Shown here piece after piece: positions 12,490 through 19,687 of a stretch of 20,935 nucleotides of DNA. A program made the translations under genes and the position numbers. Each line of letters opens with the position of its first letter. The first letter of the stretch is position 1. The notes under the pieces were generated by a model. It saw only the letters and a list, made by a program, of their open reading frames with translations. It did not search any database and was not told the DNA's origin. Source of the DNA: a virus; IMG/VR virus record IMGVR_UViG_3300035199_001101, positions 1 through 20,935 of that record. One strand, 5' to 3'.

Positions 12490-14110
12490 ATAATCGTTTT
12501 TTAATCATCCACGCCGCTTCTGATAGCTCATACATTTGACCCTCAACAAATAGGTTAAGATCTGCTTCTCCACCAGCTTTTCCTATAATTTTATTAAGCT
12601 TTTGTCCAAGATATCTACCTATACCCTTTTTTCTATATTTTTTACCATGAACATATCTTTGTAGAATTTCTTTTCCGACAACGCTCTTCTTACCTTCGAG
12701 TTCTTTAACTGCGGTAGCTAATTTATCGGGGTCATCTTTCAATTTCTCTTTAACTAGGTCTATCACTTTATCAGCAACCCCTGTAAGAGTAGAATCATCC
12801 ATCCCCGTAATAGCCTCATCCGCAAGTTCCCAACCTTTTCGTCCATCCCCGCCTTGATCTTTACCCTGCTTTAAAGCTTTTGCAAATTCAGAATCTACAT
12901 CTATTCCAAGATCCGCAAGTTTGATGGTTCCAAGTCTAACCTTATCTTCTCTTTCTACCTGGACATCCCCGGCAAACGCATCAACAGGAGCCTGAGCAGC
13001 AATATCTATTTGGCTTTGTTCATTTTCTGGTACCGGAGGAAATTTTTGTGGTTCTTCCCCATGAAGTCCCTTGATGCTCATAAATTGAAGTCCAGCAGGA
13101 GATACGACATTTAGTTTTCCAAATATCGTCCACTTAAGCTCTTTTGGTGGTTTAACCTTGGCCTTAATTGCTTTTCCTACCTGCGCAATCGCTTTTTTGA
13201 CTTTTCCACTAATCATTTCAGCCTGTATTCTAACTTCATCAGAGACTTCATCTCTCGGAAAATTATTGTCTAGTACGCTGGGATGAAATGCAAGCAACGG
13301 TAGGCTTTCCAGCCTCGCCGCTTCGTCCTTTTCAATTTTAGTTACGTCTATGTTTATTAAACTTCCAACTTCTTCTTGAACACCTCTACTTAGGGCAACA
13401 GAAGCCTGTTTCATTGCAAACTCGATTGTTATTGGGTCGGGAAGTGTTGAAAACATTCTACCTATACTTGCCATAAATCCTCGTTCTATGATAAGTTCCA
13501 ATGCATCTATTACTTTTTCGTATTCTTTTGTGTTAAACATTCTAGGATTTGTACTCGGAAATACTAGGTTTTTTCCCTCTAGAAACGGATTTCCCATTTT
13601 AGAATTTGCAGTAAGGTTTTTATTGTAGGTTTTCATATCTTCGAACTGCTTCCTCGCTAATTTTAATAGCTTAACAGCCCCAGCTCGTTCTTCCTCGGAT
13701 ACTTTTCTCGATACTGATCTTTCATTGATATATTTAACCAATGCCATAGAATATTCTGCTTCGTTTAATGATGTATGAACATCGTTACTATCAACCAGGG
13801 TTTTAGTAATATTTTCAAACAATGTTAGATTATTATAGCTTTTTTGTGCCGCGTAGTTAGCTTTAAGCTTTAGGGACTCTATAATAATATTTTTTCGTAG
13901 AGAGTCAATTTTATCTTTTTTTTCATCAATCGCTTTTGATTCGTTGATGGTTTTGATGATCATCTCATAAGATTTTTTATGCTTATTATCATATACTGTA
14001 TTTATTTTATCGTTATTTTCTATAAGCCTTCTGCTTACAATGGGGTTATCTAACATTAAAAGATTAACAAACAGTTTCTTTGCAATCTTATCTTCCTCAA
14101 GGTATTGCAT
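12464..14110 (-). CDS. large helical protein, probable virion structural component
   Basis: 548 residues on the minus strand; start ATG 14108-14110 chosen because AGGAG ends five bases before it, whereas the ATG at 14111-14113 is only two bases away. The first 170 residues are helical and Lys/Glu/Asn-rich. A short run ASIGRMFSTLPDPITIEFAM (about 214-233) and the Pro-rich PPVPENEQ (about 366-373) break it. The middle contains basic IAQVGKAIKAKVKPPKELKW. The C-terminal part is charged helix and ends SEAAWMIKKRLFNLQEQ, similar in kind to the terminal helices of the plus-strand structural proteins. No catalytic motif. It is alone on its strand, its stop overlaps the convergent chaperonin gene by 26 bases, and a plus-strand gene starts 74 bases beyond its start. 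A large head or tail protein is likely, but I do not recognise it. Confidence 0.65.
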   Translation of the reverse strand: MQYLEEDKIAKKLFVNLLMLDNPIVSRRLIENNDKINTVYDNKHKKSYEMIIKTINESKAIDEKKDKIDSLRKNIIIESLKLKANYAAQKSYNNLTLFENITKTLVDSNDVHTSLNEAEYSMALVKYINERSVSRKVSEEERAGAVKLLKLARKQFEDMKTYNKNLTANSKMGNPFLEGKNLVFPSTNPRMFNTKEYEKVIDALELIIERGFMASIGRMFSTLPDPITIEFAMKQASVALSRGVQEEVGSLINIDVTKIEKDEAARLESLPLLAFHPSVLDNNFPRDEVSDEVRIQAEMISGKVKKAIAQVGKAIKAKVKPPKELKWTIFGKLNVVSPAGLQFMSIKGLHGEEPQKFPPVPENEQSQIDIAAQAPVDAFAGDVQVEREDKVRLGTIKLADLGIDVDSEFAKALKQGKDQGGDGRKGWELADEAITGMDDSTLTGVADKVIDLVKEKLKDDPDKLATAVKELEGKKSVVGKEILQRYVHGKKYRKKGIGRYLGQKLNKIIGKAGGEADLNLFVEGQMYELSEAAWMIKKRLFNLQEQQN

Positions 14111-14183
14111 CATTTCTCCTTATACTATGGTACTAATACTACATATTATTTATCTAGCGCAACGTATAGGAGGTAACAAAAAA

Positions 14184-14411
14184 ATGAGTTTAGAACTAGA
14201 CGTACAAAAAGAAATCAACGTTCTACGCGATACTGTAAAAAGTACGGTGTACACTAATTTAGTAAAAGCGAGTAAAGCTGGAAGGGTTTCTTTAGATCTA
14301 AAACAGGTAACGGATATACGAAGTTTAATAGAGTCTTCTATTAACCAGGCATTCACCAACGGTCGAAGTGGGGTTAGCAAGGCAATTTCTCATTATGTAT
14401 CCAAGGTATAG
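14184..14411 (+). CDS. small helical protein, function unknown
   Basis: 75 residues from ATG 14184, chosen for the perfect AGGAGG at 14168-14173 ten bases before it. The sequence MSLELDVQKEINVLRDTVKS leads into basic Ser/Ala/Val-rich helices (VKASKAGRVSLDLKQVTDIR, then SSINQAFTNGRSGVSKAI). No known motif. It is divergent from the minus-strand structural gene (start 14110), so 14111-14183 should hold promoters for both. It overlaps the following gene start (14395) by 17 bases, suggesting coupled translation. Confidence 0.65.
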   Translation: MSLELDVQKEINVLRDTVKSTVYTNLVKASKAGRVSLDLKQVTDIRSLIESSINQAFTNGRSGVSKAISHYVSKV

Positions 14412-14865
14412 TAAACATCTTGTGGAGTGCGTGTGTACTTTACCGCAATATCAATCCATTGATCCTGTAGTGTATCATAAGTTTACCGTTTTTTCTACAA
14501 TGGATGAAAACGGTGTCGTAAATCCTAAGTTGGTGACATGTAATAACTGCGAAATAATTCACAGAATTAGTGATGTTTGTAAGTCGGACATTCTTCACGA
14601 CGGATCTGGTAGATACGGAGTACGAACAATCGATGATGTAAAAAGTGGTTTACCACCTTCTCTTGTAAAATTAGTCGATAAAAATGAATTAAACTTAGCA
14701 ACGTGGGAAGAAATAGAGTATAAATTTAAAAACCAAGATTCCAGTCCTATAGTTTTAGGAAAAGAACATGTCAAGGGTGATGTGTTTGGAAAATATTTAG
14801 AAATTAAAAGTTTAGATGATTTTTTTATTGGTGATTTTCATAGAAACGATGCTATAGGAGAATAA
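14395..14865 (+). CDS. Cys-rich putative zinc-binding phage protein
   Basis: 156 residues from ATG 14395, inside the tail of the previous gene. The N-terminal part carries ECVCTLP (Cys12, Cys14), then TCNNCEIIH (Cys49, Cys52, His56) and VCKSD (Cys62), a set of ligands consistent with a zinc ribbon of about 60 residues. The C-terminal half is acidic with a helix TWEEIEYKF and hydrophobic strands KYLEIKSLDDFFIGDFH. Related Cys-x-Cys ... CNNC small phage proteins occur next to ClpP and helicase genes, to my knowledge without function. Here it precedes a small helical gene and ClpP (14867, 15125) on the same strand in a tight cluster. It may bind nucleic acid or a protein partner; not assigned. 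Confidence 0.65.
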   Translation: MYPRYSKHLVECVCTLPQYQSIDPVVYHKFTVFSTMDENGVVNPKLVTCNNCEIIHRISDVCKSDILHDGSGRYGVRTIDDVKSGLPPSLVKLVDKNELNLATWEEIEYKFKNQDSSPIVLGKEHVKGDVFGKYLEIKSLDDFFIGDFHRNDAIGE

Positions 14866-14866
14866 A

Positions 14867-15124
14867 GTGGTAAAATTATATGACGATGATTCTAGTGACT
14901 TAAAGAAACTAAAAAATTTACAGGTATGTCGTGATATTGTTAAAAAAATTAATGATTTTGGAGTATCACAGCAGCAAGTGTTAAATTTGATTTATTTACT
15001 CGCTCTTGAGCTGGATAACGCTGATTTAATGAAACGAATAGTGAAAGCAATATCAGAGGATAGACCGATAATGGCATCTGACGATGATCAAGGGTCTTTC
15101 ATTATAACAAACCAGGAGGACTAA
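14867..15124 (+). CDS. small acidic helical protein upstream of ClpP
   Basis: 85 residues, GTG 14867 with AGGAG at 14856-14860 six bases before it. The pattern CRDIVKKINDFGVSQQQVLN then LIYLLALELDN is a helix-turn-helix-like pair of helices with a hydrophobic core, ending in an acidic tail (SEDRPIMASDDDQGSFII). No enzyme motif. It ends at 15124, directly against the TTG start of ClpP, and its last codons contain the ClpP ribosome site AGGAGG (15114-15119). This arrangement suggests coupled translation and perhaps a partner for the protease, but this is inferred only from position. Confidence 0.65.
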   Translation: MVKLYDDDSSDLKKLKNLQVCRDIVKKINDFGVSQQQVLNLIYLLALELDNADLMKRIVKAISEDRPIMASDDDQGSFIITNQED

Positions 15125-15727
15125 TTGGGAAGATTAAAATCGAGTAGTTTATCTACTGAAGAAATTATAATGGCGTCCAGCGGCCAGCAACAGACAGTTA
15201 ACCAAGAGGATGAGAGACTAGTATATCTTACAGGAGAGATTAATGAAGCAAGCGTTACAAATACTATAGCACAATTATTTGCATTTGCAAAAAGAAATTC
15301 GTATAAACCAATCTACTTAGTCATTAGTACTTACGGTGGTTCTATAGATGAAATGTTTTCGTTATACGATGCAATTAAATTTGTAAAACCCCCCGTTTAC
15401 ACTGTCGGTCTAGGGAAAATTATGTCTGCTGGTGTGCTATTACTATCGGCGGGTCAAGAAGGTCATAGATTAATAGGTAAAAATGCAAGAATTATGATAC
15501 ACTCTTCCTGGGGCGGCGCGATTGGAAATGTTTTTGAAGCAGAAAATGAAATGAAAGAATGGAAGCGTCAACAAAAGCAAATGGAAAAACTTTTGGCTAT
15601 CGAAACGAATAAATCTATTGATGAAATTAGCAAAATCATGGAAGAAAAAATAGATAGATATCTAGATTCGAGTGAAGCAATTGATTTTGGTATTGTCGAT
15701 GGACACCTAAATGACAATAAGTTATAA
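15125..15727 (+). CDS. clpP-like: ClpP-family serine protease (S14), possible head maturation protease
   Basis: 200 residues; start TTG 15125 chosen because AGGAGG at 15114-15119 lies five bases upstream (ATG 15170 is the alternative, without a comparable site). ClpP fold elements are VYLTGEINE (33-41), IYLVISTYGGSIDEMFSLYDAI (63-84), then the active-site segment LGKIMSAGVLLLSAG with Ser101, ARIMIHSSWGG with His126, and EAIDFGIVDG with Asp192, completing the Ser-His-Asp triad. Length is close to bacterial ClpP (about 200). It would cut peptides in the cytoplasm, or act during capsid maturation as in other phages; no ClpX-like ATPase is in the window. It ends inside the helicase gene start (overlap 15711-15727). 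Confidence 0.9.
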   Translation: MGRLKSSSLSTEEIIMASSGQQQTVNQEDERLVYLTGEINEASVTNTIAQLFAFAKRNSYKPIYLVISTYGGSIDEMFSLYDAIKFVKPPVYTVGLGKIMSAGVLLLSAGQEGHRLIGKNARIMIHSSWGGAIGNVFEAENEMKEWKRQQKQMEKLLAIETNKSIDEISKIMEEKIDRYLDSSEAIDFGIVDGHLNDNKL

Positions 15728-17330
15728 ATGGTTACAGTTTTTTCCTCATCCATCTCCCAGACAACAACAAATAGATGCCATAAATTTTACCCTAGATAAG
15801 ATATTAAATAACAATAAGAAGTTTATAATTTTAGAACTTGGAACAGGATGTGGCAAGTCTGCTGTAGGGGTAACAGTTGCGAATGCATTATACGATAAGC
15901 AACCTATAAAATCCTGCGAATCTGGAGCGTACATACTTACTACACAAAAAATTCTACAACAACAATACGTTACTGATTTTGGAAATAAGGGCTTATGCGA
16001 AATTAAGTCCGCCAGTAATTATATTTGCAAACGTATGAAGCAAAATTCATGCGCACAGGTTAGAAGATCATTTATAGAGCCCACAGAAACTTCAAAAAAT
16101 AAAATAGCCCAGTGCAGAAATGATTGTAGATATAAGTCAAAAAAGAACAAGTTTTTGAAATCAGAACTAGGAATTACAAATTTTTCATATTTTTTAGCTG
16201 AAACGCAATATGCTGGTGAGCTTAAAGAAAGAGACGTTTTAATAATTGATGAAGCTCATAATACAGAAAATCAATTATCAAGATTTCTTGATATATCAAT
16301 TTCAGAAAAATTTTGTACTAATATTTTACAGCTAGATATTCCGTCCGTCTTAAGCCAACAAGCATTCCATGGATTTATACGAGATTTATATTTTAAAAAA
16401 TTACAGTTATATCTTGATGATTTTCGTAAAAAAATAGAAGGTTTAAAATCAGTTGGTAATGTAGAGGGTACATCAAAATTAATAAAACAATTTGAAGCAT
16501 TAGATAAGCATGAGTGCAAGATTTCTCGATTTATTACAACTTACGATAAGGATAACTGGATCCTAGATATAAGCTTTGATAAAAATAACATGAGACATAT
16601 ATCATTTAAGTCTATCGATATATCACATTTTTCTGAAGAATTATTGTTCAGTAGGGCTAAACATGTAATACTAATGTCAGCGACTATAATAGATAAGGAT
16701 ATTTTTTGTGAATCATTAGGAATAGACAAATCCAACGCAGCTTTTTTAAGTATTCCGTCCCCCTTCCCCACCAAGAATAGGCCTGTTATGTATCACTCCG
16801 TGGGATCTTTAAACAGGGAAAATTTAGACAAGAATTTACCAAACCTTGTTCAAGCCGTTCAACAGATATTAGATATCCATAAAGGTCAAAAGGGAATTAT
16901 TCATTGTCATACATACAAAATAGCGAGGTTTATAAAAGCCAATGCAAATAATAAACGTCTAATTCTTCATAGTCCAGAAAACCGTGAAAAAGAAATAGAA
17001 AGATACATAAAGTCAAAATCCGATGTTGTATTATTATCACCTTCATCCACTGAAGGCCTTGACTTATACGGAGATAGAAGTAGGTTTCAAGTAATATGTA
17101 AGCTTGCATATCCCTATCTTGGTGATAAATTAGTAAGGTTACGAAAAAAAAGAAGGGATAGGTGGTACGAATATGAAACAATCAAAACACTTGTACAGTC
17201 GATAGGTAGAAGTATTCGAGGAAAAGATGATCAGGCAATTACCTATATTTTAGATGGATCATTTGAATGGTTTTACAGAAAAAATTTAGATATTTTTCCC
17301 CCTGATTTTACAGAAGTGCTTATTAAGTAG
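15711..17330 (+). CDS. DinG/XPD-like superfamily 2 DNA helicase with Fe-S cysteines
   Basis: 539 residues, ATG 15711 overlapping the ClpP end. Motifs in order: PSPRQQQIDAI (14-24, Q-like), Walker A ELGTGCGKSA (42-51), four cysteines at 106, 114, 135 and 139 (ICKRMKQNSC and AQCRNDCRY) in the place and spacing of the XPD/DinG iron-sulphur cluster, DEAH box VLIIDEAHNTE (176-186), motif III-like VILMSATI, and C-terminal helicase motifs STEGLDL (about 444-450) and QSIGRSIRG (about 497-505, motif VI). The activity is ATP-driven DNA or RNA unwinding, 5'-3' in DinG relatives. Many large T4-like phages carry such a helicase near ClpP and PhoH. It follows on from ClpP and precedes an Hc1-like gene 48 bases later. 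Confidence 0.9.
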   Translation: MTISYKWLQFFPHPSPRQQQIDAINFTLDKILNNNKKFIILELGTGCGKSAVGVTVANALYDKQPIKSCESGAYILTTQKILQQQYVTDFGNKGLCEIKSASNYICKRMKQNSCAQVRRSFIEPTETSKNKIAQCRNDCRYKSKKNKFLKSELGITNFSYFLAETQYAGELKERDVLIIDEAHNTENQLSRFLDISISEKFCTNILQLDIPSVLSQQAFHGFIRDLYFKKLQLYLDDFRKKIEGLKSVGNVEGTSKLIKQFEALDKHECKISRFITTYDKDNWILDISFDKNNMRHISFKSIDISHFSEELLFSRAKHVILMSATIIDKDIFCESLGIDKSNAAFLSIPSPFPTKNRPVMYHSVGSLNRENLDKNLPNLVQAVQQILDIHKGQKGIIHCHTYKIARFIKANANNKRLILHSPENREKEIERYIKSKSDVVLLSPSSTEGLDLYGDRSRFQVICKLAYPYLGDKLVRLRKKRRDRWYEYETIKTLVQSIGRSIRGKDDQAITYILDGSFEWFYRKNLDIFPPDFTEVLIK

Positions 17331-17378
17331 TTTACAATGTCGTTCATAGTTTTAAAATAATAGAAAAGGAGGTTTGAA

Positions 17379-17567
17379 ATGTCAAACTTAAATAATCTTT
17401 GGGAAGAAATGAAAGTTCTAGTTGATACCGTCGAAGTTGACGTATTTAAAAATAACGCCGGTAATAAAGCTGCGGGAGTACGTGCAAGAAAAGGATTAAG
17501 AGATATTAAGAGTAAGGCTGGTGAGCTTGTGAAGGTTTCTTTAACCGCAGATAAACAATCATCTTAG
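17379..17567 (+). CDS. histone H1-like (Hc1-type) small basic protein
   Basis: 62 residues, ATG 17379 with AAGGAGG at 17366-17372 just upstream. After an acidic helix (NLWEEMKVLVDTVEVDVFK) comes the signature AGNKAAGVRARKGLRDIKSKAGEL at about residues 28-51; the Hc1-type/H1-like bacterial family reads KGNKAAGTRVRKALQDIKKLAQELR, so the match is direct. Such proteins bind DNA non-specifically; in phages they may compact host or phage DNA, or act at low copy in the virion. The length is normal for the short form without the Lys/Ala tail of chlamydial Hc1. The end overlaps the convergent sigma-like gene by nine bases. Confidence 0.8.
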   Translation: MSNLNNLWEEMKVLVDTVEVDVFKNNAGNKAAGVRARKGLRDIKSKAGELVKVSLTADKQSS

Positions 17568-17813
17568 TTGTCCAAGGGAAAATTTTATTTTTTGTAGTAT
17601 ATTTTTTTCCATCTGACATATTCTCATTCTTGTAACCCCAAAAACATCTCCAATTTCTTGTAGCGTTTTTGGTCCACTAGCAGCCCCTATTAAAACACAG
17701 TTACGATGTTTTTTAGAATTTACCCATTGTCTACATGCTGTGTTTTGACACGCTTTTTTACACTGGGAAACATAATAAAAGCATGTGTTATGTTTTTCGT
17801 TACTATTGTCCAT
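17559..17813 (-). CDS. Cys-rich sigma region 4-like helix-turn-helix protein
   Basis: 84 residues, ATG 17811-17813. The N-terminal half has five cysteines at 11, 18, 22, 27 and 39 (CFYYVSQCKKACQNTACRQW), likely a zinc or other metal site. The C-terminal half is a helix-turn-helix of sigma-70 region 4 type: GPKTLQEIGDVFGVTRMRIC then QMEKNILQKIK (47-77), comparable to LxEIGxxFGVTRERIRQIExxALxKLR of sigma factors. A small regulator that mimics sigma region 4 could contact the -35 element or RNA polymerase to redirect transcription. Similar small Cys-plus-HTH proteins occur in marine phages to my knowledge. A perfect extended -10 (TGCTATAAT) lies six bases before the start, so the transcript may be leaderless. 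Confidence 0.8.
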   Translation of the reverse strand: MDNSNEKHNTCFYYVSQCKKACQNTACRQWVNSKKHRNCVLIGAASGPKTLQEIGDVFGVTRMRICQMEKNILQKIKFSLGQLR

Positions 17814-17830
17814 GCTTTTATTATAGCATG
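17811..17830 (-). promoter_or_regulatory. extended -10 promoter, possibly leaderless, within an inverted repeat
   Basis: On the minus strand 17820-17825 reads TATAAT and is preceded by TG and one base (TGCTATAAT, 17820-17828), a perfect extended -10 element. Transcription would begin about seven bases on, at or next to ATG 17811-17813. CATGC 17811-17815 and GCATG 17826-17830 form an inverted repeat around it. No -35 consensus is seen, as expected for extended -10 promoters. Confidence 0.5.
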
Positions 17831-17867
17831 ATTATGTGATATTTATAATTGAATATTGGTGGTAAAG

Positions 17868-19100
17868 TTGACTAAATCAATAAAAAGCTATGTTTTTGAT
17901 ACAAGCACCCTGATAGATGATCCAGACATCATTACACAGTTCATCGTAGATGGGAAGATTATATTATGTGACAGGGTAATATCTGAACTTGATAATTTAA
18001 AAACCATAAGCGGTAAAACAGGATATCAAGCAAGAAGATGTATTCGACAAATATACGATCTGGTATTTGTTAAACAAGAGTCAAATATAGTATTTCAAGA
18101 TACTAAAATCAGCGGTGATATATTAAACGATGACGTAATTCTTTCTTGCGCAAAAGAAACAAAGTCCATACTTGTCTCATCTGATCTGAATATGCTTTTA
18201 AAAGCAAAAATGTTCGATATAGAATCAATTAACAGTAATGATCTAACAACCATTCATTCTTTTTATACTGGAAAATTAAAAGTACCAGTTTCCGACAACA
18301 TTGTTGATGAAATTTATGCACAGGGGTTTGTTCTTAAAAAGAAAATATCAAAGCAGTTATTAATAAATCAATATGTTACGTTACAAAGTCCGGCGGGAAA
18401 AAGCGCACTTTGTAAAGTGGTAAAAAATAAGGTTACCAAAATAAGAACTATCGAGTCGGTATGGGGAATTTCTCCAAGGTCTTCTGAACAATATTTTGCC
18501 ATAGATGCGTTATTAGATCCAACAATTCCCCTGGTGTCATTAATTGGACCAGCAGGCACCGGCAAAACCCTGTTGGCTATAGCCGCAGGCATAAATGCCG
18601 TAATTGAACAACAAAAATATGAAAGAGTAATCGTTACAAGGCCAATTCAGCCTTTCGGAAATGATATAGGTTATTTACCCGGAACGCTACAGGAAAAGAT
18701 GGCTCCGTGGGTTGCTCCAATATTTGATAACCTGGATGTATTATTTTCTAATGATAGCGCCAAAGCCATGATGGAAACTTATATAGACAGGGGATTAATT
18801 CGTGTGGAAGCAATGCCCTATATTAGGGGAAGGTCTATACCATCGTCTTTTATTATTGTTGATGAAGCCCAGAACCTAACAGCAAATGAACTAAAAACAA
18901 TAATAACAAGAGCGGGAGAGGGAACGAAGGTTGTTCTTACGGGTGACGTACAACAGATAGATAAAAAATTCCTTGATCCAATTACGGATGGAATTGTTTA
19001 CGTAATCGAAAAATTAAAAAATAATTCGCTATATGCTCATGTATCTTTGGATCGTGTCCAAAGATCCCCATTGGCCGATCTTGCCGTAAAGGTCCTATAG
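17868..19100 (+). CDS. phoH-like: PIN-PhoH fusion protein (PhoH2-like RNase/ATPase)
   Basis: 410 residues from TTG 17868, chosen for GGTGG five bases before it and because the protein then starts MTKSIKSYVFDTSTLIDDP, the usual PIN start; upstream GTG 17859 and TTG 17856 are alternatives. The N-terminal PIN domain shows acidic residues Asp11, Glu40 (DRVISELDNL) and Asp106 (LVSSDLNML), in the usual Asp/Glu metal-ion pattern. After a linker, the PhoH domain has Walker A SLIGPAGTGKTLLA (224-237), TRPIQP, GYLPGTLQEKMAPW (268-281), Walker B FIIVDEAQNLT (328-338), and LTGDVQQID (357-365). PhoH2 proteins unwind and cut RNA in an ATP-dependent way. PhoH-type genes are widespread in marine phages; the PIN fusion makes it an RNA-degrading candidate. 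Confidence 0.9.
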   Translation: MTKSIKSYVFDTSTLIDDPDIITQFIVDGKIILCDRVISELDNLKTISGKTGYQARRCIRQIYDLVFVKQESNIVFQDTKISGDILNDDVILSCAKETKSILVSSDLNMLLKAKMFDIESINSNDLTTIHSFYTGKLKVPVSDNIVDEIYAQGFVLKKKISKQLLINQYVTLQSPAGKSALCKVVKNKVTKIRTIESVWGISPRSSEQYFAIDALLDPTIPLVSLIGPAGTGKTLLAIAAGINAVIEQQKYERVIVTRPIQPFGNDIGYLPGTLQEKMAPWVAPIFDNLDVLFSNDSAKAMMETYIDRGLIRVEAMPYIRGRSIPSSFIIVDEAQNLTANELKTIITRAGEGTKVVLTGDVQQIDKKFLDPITDGIVYVIEKLKNNSLYAHVSLDRVQRSPLADLAVKVL

Positions 19101-19105
19101 CAGTA

Positions 19106-19687
19106 ATGAATAAAATTAATAAATTATTAGGATATCTATACTTTGCCCCCTTAATTTTCTTATGGTTAAGACTATGGAGTAAGTTCTATCAGTTTTTATT
19201 TTTAAGAAAATATTCTTCCACCAAACTATTCGCGCATCTTCATCCTCACGAAGCACAATCAAATATGAATATGTTGCAGTGGAAACCCGATGGCTGGAAG
19301 GAATTAAAAGATGTAATTGTATCTGCAGAATATGTACAGGTACAGGTAAACAGAACACAAACCCATCAATCACAGTTACCGGGCCCACTGGATTGCGACG
19401 ATTTTGCAATATGGGCGTCTAAAGTTGTAATGTCGTATTATAATCCACGTATATTACTTGTGTCGTATATCAAATCCGACGACTCTCTTGGTGGCCATGC
19501 AGTTTGTCTATGTCGTGATGACAACAAGTTTTTTCATATCGGTAACTGGGGTCATTCTATTAGGTTTTACAGAGAGTATGATGTTATAAACGATATTTTT
19601 AAAAGATCTAATGCAAAAAAGTTTATTGGATGGGCAATTCTTGATAAAAATTTAAAGTTAAAAAAATGGAGTAGAAAATTAAAATGA
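19106..19687 (+). CDS. membrane-anchored transglutaminase-like cysteine peptidase
   Basis: 193 residues, ATG 19106. Residues about 8-33 form a hydrophobic N-terminal segment rich in Leu and Phe, so the protein is probably anchored in a membrane. The catalytic core has LDCDDFAIWASKV with Cys97 (96-100, D-C-D-D-F-A), GGHAVCLCRD with His131, and FFHIGNWGH with Asn147, giving a Cys-His-Asn/Asp arrangement like BTLCP/transglutaminase-like peptidases (D-C-E-D-F-A ... G-H-A ... D-N). The C-terminus is basic (LKLKKWSRKLK). It overlaps the glycosyltransferase gene by four bases (ATGA), so the two are co-translated, suggesting work on a common surface polymer or glycoprotein. The substrate is not evident. 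Confidence 0.65.
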   Translation: MNKINKLLGYLYFAPLIFLWLRLWSKFYQFLFLRKYSSTKLFAHLHPHEAQSNMNMLQWKPDGWKELKDVIVSAEYVQVQVNRTQTHQSQLPGPLDCDDFAIWASKVVMSYYNPRILLVSYIKSDDSLGGHAVCLCRDDNKFFHIGNWGHSIRFYREYDVINDIFKRSNAKKFIGWAILDKNLKLKKWSRKLK

